Shown: positions 60,111 through 64,000 of the stretch, piece after piece | Numbering within the stretch: the stretch's first letter is position 1 | How the letters are laid out: the number at the start of each line of letters is the position of its first letter | Origin: Gp6-AA40 sp035496255 | Lineage (GTDB): Bacteria; Acidobacteriota; Vicinamibacteria; Vicinamibacterales; UBA2999 | Direction: 5' to 3' | DNA length: 64,000 nucleotides | NCBI GenBank assembly: GCA_035496255.1 | Contig: DATJEU010000032.1 | Coordinates: forward strand, 61,934 to 125,933 | Notes under the pieces: generated by a model | The model's database searches: none | Seen by the model: only the letters and a program-made list of their open reading frames with translations | Told to the model about the DNA's origin: nothing | Made by a program: the position numbers and the translations under genes

Positions 60111-61007
60111 GGCTTTCTGCTTCTCTCCCGCGAACCTGCACTGCAGCGTCGCGAAGGTGCCGGGCCGCGGCTGTGTCTTGCGACCGCCGCCTTCGCCGGT
60201 GAGCACGAGCATGTCCGATGGCCCGAAGGTCACGCCTTCACCCTGAGGTTCCCCGACGTCCAGCGTGCTGACGGCATCACCATGCTCGACGTCGCCCTGC
60301 AGCAACTCCGTCGTCCGAAAGAAGACCACGTCCTGTTTGGTGCGGACGGCGATACGGTTGCCGTCAGGTGACGCATCCGCATCGGTCACGTTGTTCAGCG
60401 GCAGGCGCGCCACCAGTTGCAGCGTGCTGGTCTTGCCCGATTCGAGCGGGAATTGGTACACGCCCGCGTACTTGTCCTTGGTGACGAGGAACAGGCGTCC
60501 ATCCGGCAGGACGAACGCCGCTTCGGCGTCGTGGGCGCCGTCGGGATATCTGCCGTCGTATCGCTCGGCCGCCTGCGTGGCGCCGTCGCGCGGCGACGGC
60601 TCTGGCACGCGGTAGATCTGAATCGACGCGCGGCGGGCGCTGTTGTCACCGATGTCCGCGATGTAGAGGCAGTTTCCGTTTGCCCCGCACGGTCCAGCCG
60701 AGATGTCCTCCCAGTTGTGGAGGGCGGCGCCGCTCACGCGCACGCGAGCAGTGACGTTGGCGTTGCTGTCGACGCCGAACAGCGTCGGTTCGCCCGAGTC
60801 GTTGAAGCTCCAATAGAGATCGGCCGTGCGGCGGCTGTGCGTGATCCCGCTGGCTTCCGGAAGATCCGGCAGCGGCAGCGGCAGATTGCTGACGCCACAG
60901 TTGACCTGGTCTTCTCCATACATCGCTGCGAGGAACCATTCATCCGCTGCGGCGAGCACGACGACGCCGAGCGCGAGCGCCAGGATGCGGATGGTGGTCG
61001 AGCGCAT
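60099..61007 (-). CDS. Secreted beta-propeller-like protein
   Basis: The 302-residue product has a signal or anchor ('RILALALGVVVLAAADEW'). It contains 'LPEASGITHSRRTADLYWSFNDSGEPTLFGVD', 'NWEDISAGPCGANGNCLYIADIGDNSARRASIQIYRVPEPSP' and 'YPDGAHDAEAAFVLPDGRLFLVTKDKYAG', a pattern found in secreted propeller proteins related to esterase-like phytases. Asp-rich loops could bind calcium. The ATG at 61007 follows AtoE by 62 bases; upstream codons in the same frame lie opposite the transporter gene and are not used. Confidence 0.75.
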   Translation of the reverse strand: MRSTTIRILALALGVVVLAAADEWFLAAMYGEDQVNCGVSNLPLPLPDLPEASGITHSRRTADLYWSFNDSGEPTLFGVDSNANVTARVRVSGAALHNWEDISAGPCGANGNCLYIADIGDNSARRASIQIYRVPEPSPRDGATQAAERYDGRYPDGAHDAEAAFVLPDGRLFLVTKDKYAGVYQFPLESGKTSTLQLVARLPLNNVTDADASPDGNRIAVRTKQDVVFFRTTELLQGDVEHGDAVSTLDVGEPQGEGVTFGPSDMLVLTGEGGGRKTQPRPGTFATLQCRFAGEKQKASRR

Positions 61008-61069
61008 GTCGTGACCGATGCCAGCCTCATGCCGATCCCTTGGTCGCGGAGGTTGCGGAGGCCACTTCT

Positions 61070-62467
61070 TTACAGCGTCAGGTTGAAGATCCAGACCAGC
61101 AGCAGCACCAGCGGGACATGGACGACGAACTGCAGCATCGAGTAGCCGACGATGTCGCGGGCGCGGAGGCCGAGGATGCCAAGCAGCGGCAGCATCCAGA
61201 ACGGGTGGACGAGATTCGCCAGCGCCTCCGACGCGTTGTAGGTCTGCACCATCCAGCCGAGATGGACGTCCAGCGACTTCGCCGCCTGCAGCACGTACGG
61301 CGCTTCGATCAGCCACTTGCCGCCCGCCGACGGGATGAAGAATCCAAGCACGGCCGAGTACATCCCGACGAGCACGGGCAGGGTCGAATGCGTCGACACC
61401 TGGACGAAGAAGTGCGCCATCGCGGTCGCGAGACCCGACGCCGTCATCATCTTCACCATCCCTGCATACATCGGGTACTGCACCAGGACACCGCCGGTTG
61501 AGCCGACCGACGCGCTGACCGCGTTCATGAACGAGCGCGGCCGCCAGTGCAGCAGCATGCCGGCGACGAAGAACGCCAGGATGTAGTGATTGAGGTCGAG
61601 CAGTACCTGCCAGCCGCTCGTAGCAACTTCGCGGAACAGAAACCAGAGCCCGAAGCCGCCGACCAGCAGCGTCAGCACGGGACTGTGTTCGACCCACTCG
61701 CCGGGACGCGCGGGCAGTGGCACGGCCGCGTGCTCGGCGGGCGTCACACCCATCGCCGTGATGCTGCGTGCGTCCTGCGCGTCCGGCGTCGAGTAGTACG
61801 CGATCGCCATCGACACGGCGATCAGGATGACGGCGGCCGCCATGCTCTGCCAGAGTCCGATCGTCTGCTGCAGTGGAATGACACCGCTGATCGCCTTGAT
61901 CGAGTCGGGCAGCGAAGCTGGCGCCGCCATGATCAGCGCTGCCGACGAAGAGAGGCCCAGCGCCCACACGCTGCCGGCGCCGACATACGCCGCCGCCCCG
62001 AGCGCGCGGTAGTCCGCACGCTCGAGACGACGGCCGACCTCGCGGGCGAGCAGCGCGCTGAAGATCAGGCTGAAGCTCCAGGAGAGCAACGAGGACAGCA
62101 TCGAGAACAGGGCGACGAAGGCCATCGCGGTACGTGGCTGTTTCGGGATGTCCGCCAGGCGGCTGATGATGCGGAAGACCGGCGGCGCGATCGCCACCGC
62201 GTAGCCGGTGACGATGATCATGGCCACCTGCAGCGTGAACGCCATCAGATCCCAGAAGCCGGCGCCGAACCAGCGCGCGGCGTCGAGCGGTGAGGCGCCC
62301 GCGGCAACGCTCGCGGCGAACACCACGGCCACCGCGATCAGGGCGAGCGCAAACGCATCCGGAAACCAGCGCTCGAACCAGTCGGACATGTGGAGTCCGA
62401 GCCGCGCCAGCGCCCGTCCGCCCGGCCGGCCCGTTCCGCTTCCTGTCTTGTCCTGAAGCTGCGTCAT
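61070..62467 (-). CDS. atoE: AtoE-type short-chain fatty acid transporter
   Basis: The 465-residue product has about 12 membrane helices. 'RLGLHMSDWFERWFPDAFALALIAVAVVFAAS' at the N-terminus, 'SWSFSLIFSALLAREVGRR', 'GSVWALGLSSSAALIMA', 'VQYPMYAGMVKMMT' and 'FFIPSAGGKWLIEAPYVLQAA' agree with the AtoE family, which takes up acetoacetate and short-chain fatty acids. No ato catabolic genes are close, apart from the dehydrogenase gene that is divergent at 62486, so substrate remains open. The gap to that gene is only 18 bases, so promoters overlap. Confidence 0.88.
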   Translation of the reverse strand: MTQLQDKTGSGTGRPGGRALARLGLHMSDWFERWFPDAFALALIAVAVVFAASVAAGASPLDAARWFGAGFWDLMAFTLQVAMIIVTGYAVAIAPPVFRIISRLADIPKQPRTAMAFVALFSMLSSLLSWSFSLIFSALLAREVGRRLERADYRALGAAAYVGAGSVWALGLSSSAALIMAAPASLPDSIKAISGVIPLQQTIGLWQSMAAAVILIAVSMAIAYYSTPDAQDARSITAMGVTPAEHAAVPLPARPGEWVEHSPVLTLLVGGFGLWFLFREVATSGWQVLLDLNHYILAFFVAGMLLHWRPRSFMNAVSASVGSTGGVLVQYPMYAGMVKMMTASGLATAMAHFFVQVSTHSTLPVLVGMYSAVLGFFIPSAGGKWLIEAPYVLQAAKSLDVHLGWMVQTYNASEALANLVHPFWMLPLLGILGLRARDIVGYSMLQFVVHVPLVLLLVWIFNLTL

Positions 62468-62485
62468 GTGCTTGCCTTATACAAC

Positions 62486-63367
62486 ATGGCCAAGCTTGGA
62501 TACATCGGCCTCGGTGCGATGGGCGGCCGCATGGCGGCCCGGCTGATCGCCAGGGGACATACGGTCACTGGTTACAACCGCACCAAGGCGAGGGCGCAAT
62601 GGTTGATCGAACGCGGCCTGCGCTGGGCCGACACGCCGCGCGCCGTGGCCGAGCAGAGCGAGGTGATCTTCGTGATGGTCACCGATTCGGCGGCGCTCGC
62701 CGCGATCGCTGACGGCCCCGACGGTGTCGTCGCGGCGATGCAGGCGGGCAAGGTCCTGGTGGACATGAGCACGGTCAGTCCTGCGGCCAGCCGCTCGCTT
62801 GCCGGGAAGATCCAGGCACGCGGTGGCGAGATGGTGGACTGCCCGGTGTCGGGCAGCGTCATCACGCTCGAGCAGGGGAAGTTGACGATGATGGTGGGCG
62901 GCGAGAAGGCCACCTACGATCGGATTCATCCGCTGCTGATGGACATCGGTCCCAAGGCCACGCATGTCGGTGGCCACGGTGCGGCGGTGTCGATGAAGAT
63001 TGCGCTCAATCTCAGCATCGGAGTTCAGTTGCTGGCGTACTCTGAAGGGATCCTGCTGGCGGAGAAGAGCGGCATCGATCGAAAAACGGCGGTCGAGGTG
63101 TTCGCTCACAGCGCGCTCGCGTCGCCGATGCTGCAGTACCGCAGCACCTTCGTGCTCGACCTGCCGGAGCCGGCATGGTTCAACGTCAGGATGATGCAGA
63201 AGGACACGACGCTCGCGCTGGAGATGGGGCGCGAGCTCCGCGTGCCGCTGCCCACGGCGTCGGTCGCCAACGAGTTTCTCACCGCGGCGCGGGGGTTGGG
63301 GCTCGAGGAAGAGGACTGCGCGGCGGTGTTTCATGTGCTGGCCAAGCTCGCCGGTGTAGAGACGTAG
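62486..63367 (+). CDS. 3-hydroxyisobutyrate dehydrogenase-family oxidoreductase
   Basis: The product has 293 residues. An NAD(P)-binding Rossmann motif 'GYIGLGAMGGRMAARLIARGHTVTGYNRT' is at the start, the substrate-binding 'VDCPVSGSVITLEQGKLTMMVGG' near 117, the catalytic Lys in 'GHGAAVSMKIALNL' near residue 170, and 'NVRMMQKDTTLALEMGREL' in the C-terminal helical domain. The family includes 3-hydroxyisobutyrate and tartronate semialdehyde reductases; 'NRT' after the second strand points to NADP preference. The ATG at 62486 is chosen as it directly precedes the Rossmann strand. A 13-base tandem array begins at its stop. Confidence 0.9.
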   Translation: MAKLGYIGLGAMGGRMAARLIARGHTVTGYNRTKARAQWLIERGLRWADTPRAVAEQSEVIFVMVTDSAALAAIADGPDGVVAAMQAGKVLVDMSTVSPAASRSLAGKIQARGGEMVDCPVSGSVITLEQGKLTMMVGGEKATYDRIHPLLMDIGPKATHVGGHGAAVSMKIALNLSIGVQLLAYSEGILLAEKSGIDRKTAVEVFAHSALASPMLQYRSTFVLDLPEPAWFNVRMMQKDTTLALEMGRELRVPLPTASVANEFLTAARGLGLEEEDCAAVFHVLAKLAGVET

Positions 63368-63475
63368 GTGCGAGACGGGGGTGCGAGACGGGGGTGCGAG
63401 ACGAGGGTGCGAGACGAAGGTGCGAGACGAGGGTGCGAGACGGAGGTGCGAGACGACGGGTGCGAGACGACGGCG
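63366..63475. repeat. Second 13-bp tandem repeat array, 8 units
   Basis: GTGCGA recurs at 63368, 63381, 63394, 63407, 63420, 63433, 63446 and, after 14 bases, 63460. Units read GTGCGAGACGGGG, ...GAGG, ...GAAG or ...GGAG. It is the same unit and orientation as the array at 5012-5213, but with fewer and more varied copies, starting immediately after the dehydrogenase stop codon. Confidence 0.95.
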
Positions 63476-63485
63476 ATTCCACGCG

Positions 63486-63518
63486 AAAAAGCCACGGACG
63501 CAGAACGCCCGTGGCTTT
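63486..63518. terminator. Bidirectional intrinsic terminator
   Basis: GCCACGG (63491-63497) and CCGTGGC (63509-63515) form a seven-base stem. AAAAA precedes it (T-run for the minus strand) and TTT follows on the plus strand. It serves the convergent dehydrogenase and secreted-protein genes. Confidence 0.75.
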
Positions 63519-63543
63519 GACTGTTCAGGGGATTGCGATCGGC

Positions 63544-63999
63544 CTACTTGCCCATGTCGAGCGCAACCGAGCCGGTGAGCAGCGACAGGTTCTTGGCGCC
63601 GGTGCCCACGTACTGGTCGTAGATGGCCTTCTGTTCGGTCGGATCCTTCACGACCGTGTAGATGTTCTGCAGCACGCTGTAATCGGCGCCGGCCACCGGC
63701 GTGATGATGTGCAGATACACGATGGTGCCATCCGGCTGCGGCATGGGCGTCTTGACTATCTTCCAGCCCGCGAGCTGCTGTTTGGCCTCGGGCGCCTCGG
63801 ACTTCATCAGGGCATCCTTCAACTTGCCCAGCACCTGCTCGTAGTCCGCTGTCTTGTCACCCTTGACCGACACCATGAGCACGGCCATGTCGCCGCTGAT
63901 CGTGAACTTCTGCGGCGCCTGCTGAGCGACCGCAGGCTGCGCAAAGGCCGGCAGGATGAGCATCGCGCCAGCGAGAACAAGTCCGGACAATCGTCGCAT
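63544..63999 (-). CDS. Small secreted protein of unknown function
   Basis: The 151-residue product has a signal peptide ('GLVLAGAMLILPAFAQPAVAQ'). The mature part is an alpha/beta domain: 'KFTISGDMAVLMVSVKGDKTADYEQVLGKLKDALMKS' and 'GWKIVKTPMPQPDGTIVYLHIITPV', which resembles small periplasmic proteins common in Acidobacteriota. No catalytic motif is seen. The start codon lies one base from the window end, so its promoter is outside. The terminator at 63486 lies 26 bases after its stop. Confidence 0.75.
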   Translation of the reverse strand: MRRLSGLVLAGAMLILPAFAQPAVAQQAPQKFTISGDMAVLMVSVKGDKTADYEQVLGKLKDALMKSEAPEAKQQLAGWKIVKTPMPQPDGTIVYLHIITPVAGADYSVLQNIYTVVKDPTEQKAIYDQYVGTGAKNLSLLTGSVALDMGK

Positions 64000-64000
64000 C

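Noticed and set aside
60099..61967. A 622-residue version of the propeller-like protein
   Set aside because: The first 320 residues are an out-of-frame reading of the AtoE gene on the same strand. The real start with a signal peptide is at 61007.

Overview
The window is high-GC, densely packed bacterial chromosome. Gene content points to a soil or sediment Acidobacteriota, possibly the Vicinamibacteria side: a TIGR03435-family remnant, secreted carboxypeptidase-regulatory-like proteins, an Lhr plus Nei pair, a compact nuo operon, and many short intergenic palindromes. This placement is inference; there is no rRNA gene here to confirm it.

Left part (1-23.2 kb). A partial trehalose synthase gene (treY) runs off the left edge. 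It is followed by a lipoprotein, a DUF4956/MgtC-like membrane protein and yajQ. A gas vesicle cluster fills 5.4-12.8 kb: three GvpA-family genes, three GvpF/L genes, gvpG and gvpK, with a histidine kinase and a receiver protein embedded behind a recognisable promoter. No gvpN was found. Next come a Nei-type glycosylase and Lhr helicase operon, a SagB-type oxidoreductase split into two overlapping genes, a secreted amidase and a glycosyltransferase-like gene.

Middle (23.3-51.3 kb). Complex I is encoded in order A-B-C-D-E-F-H-J-K-L-M-N, with nuoG and nuoI missing. The longer nuo gene junctions carry unusual heptad or octad repeats, most as inverted arms. Then follow a SEL1-repeat protein, a cold-shock gene with an apparent small RNA or attenuated leader upstream, purH, an LPS-core group (heptose-7-phosphate kinase, O-antigen ligase, heptosyltransferase) and Trm112. 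A conserved housekeeping run closes this part: TPR protein, LolB-like lipoprotein, ispE, tRNA-Gln, prs, rplY, pth, rpsF, rpsR, rplI.

Island (about 51.3-58.5 kb). Base composition is visibly lower in GC. A six-gene leftward operon starts from a textbook promoter. It encodes a Tat-exported protein with 14 cysteines, a polytopic membrane protein, an unknown protein, and MauD-, MauE- and thioredoxin-like proteins. This resembles a methylamine-dehydrogenase-type maturation pathway serving a different substrate. Two large secreted beta-domain proteins face the other way. The far end carries a 38-base degenerate copy of the rplI 3' coding region, which suggests insertion at rplI.

Right end (58.5-64 kb). 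A broken TIGR03435 gene is followed by a metallo-beta-lactamase-fold protein, a secreted propeller-like protein, an AtoE-type fatty acid transporter, a hydroxyisobutyrate-dehydrogenase-family enzyme and a small secreted protein.

The most unusual signals are the families of short repeats: heptad/octad inverted repeats, CTTCAG-centred REP palindromes that have entered coding frames, and a 13-base tandem repeat at both ends of the window. The other two are the Mau-like island operon and the sRNA candidate upstream of the cold-shock gene.
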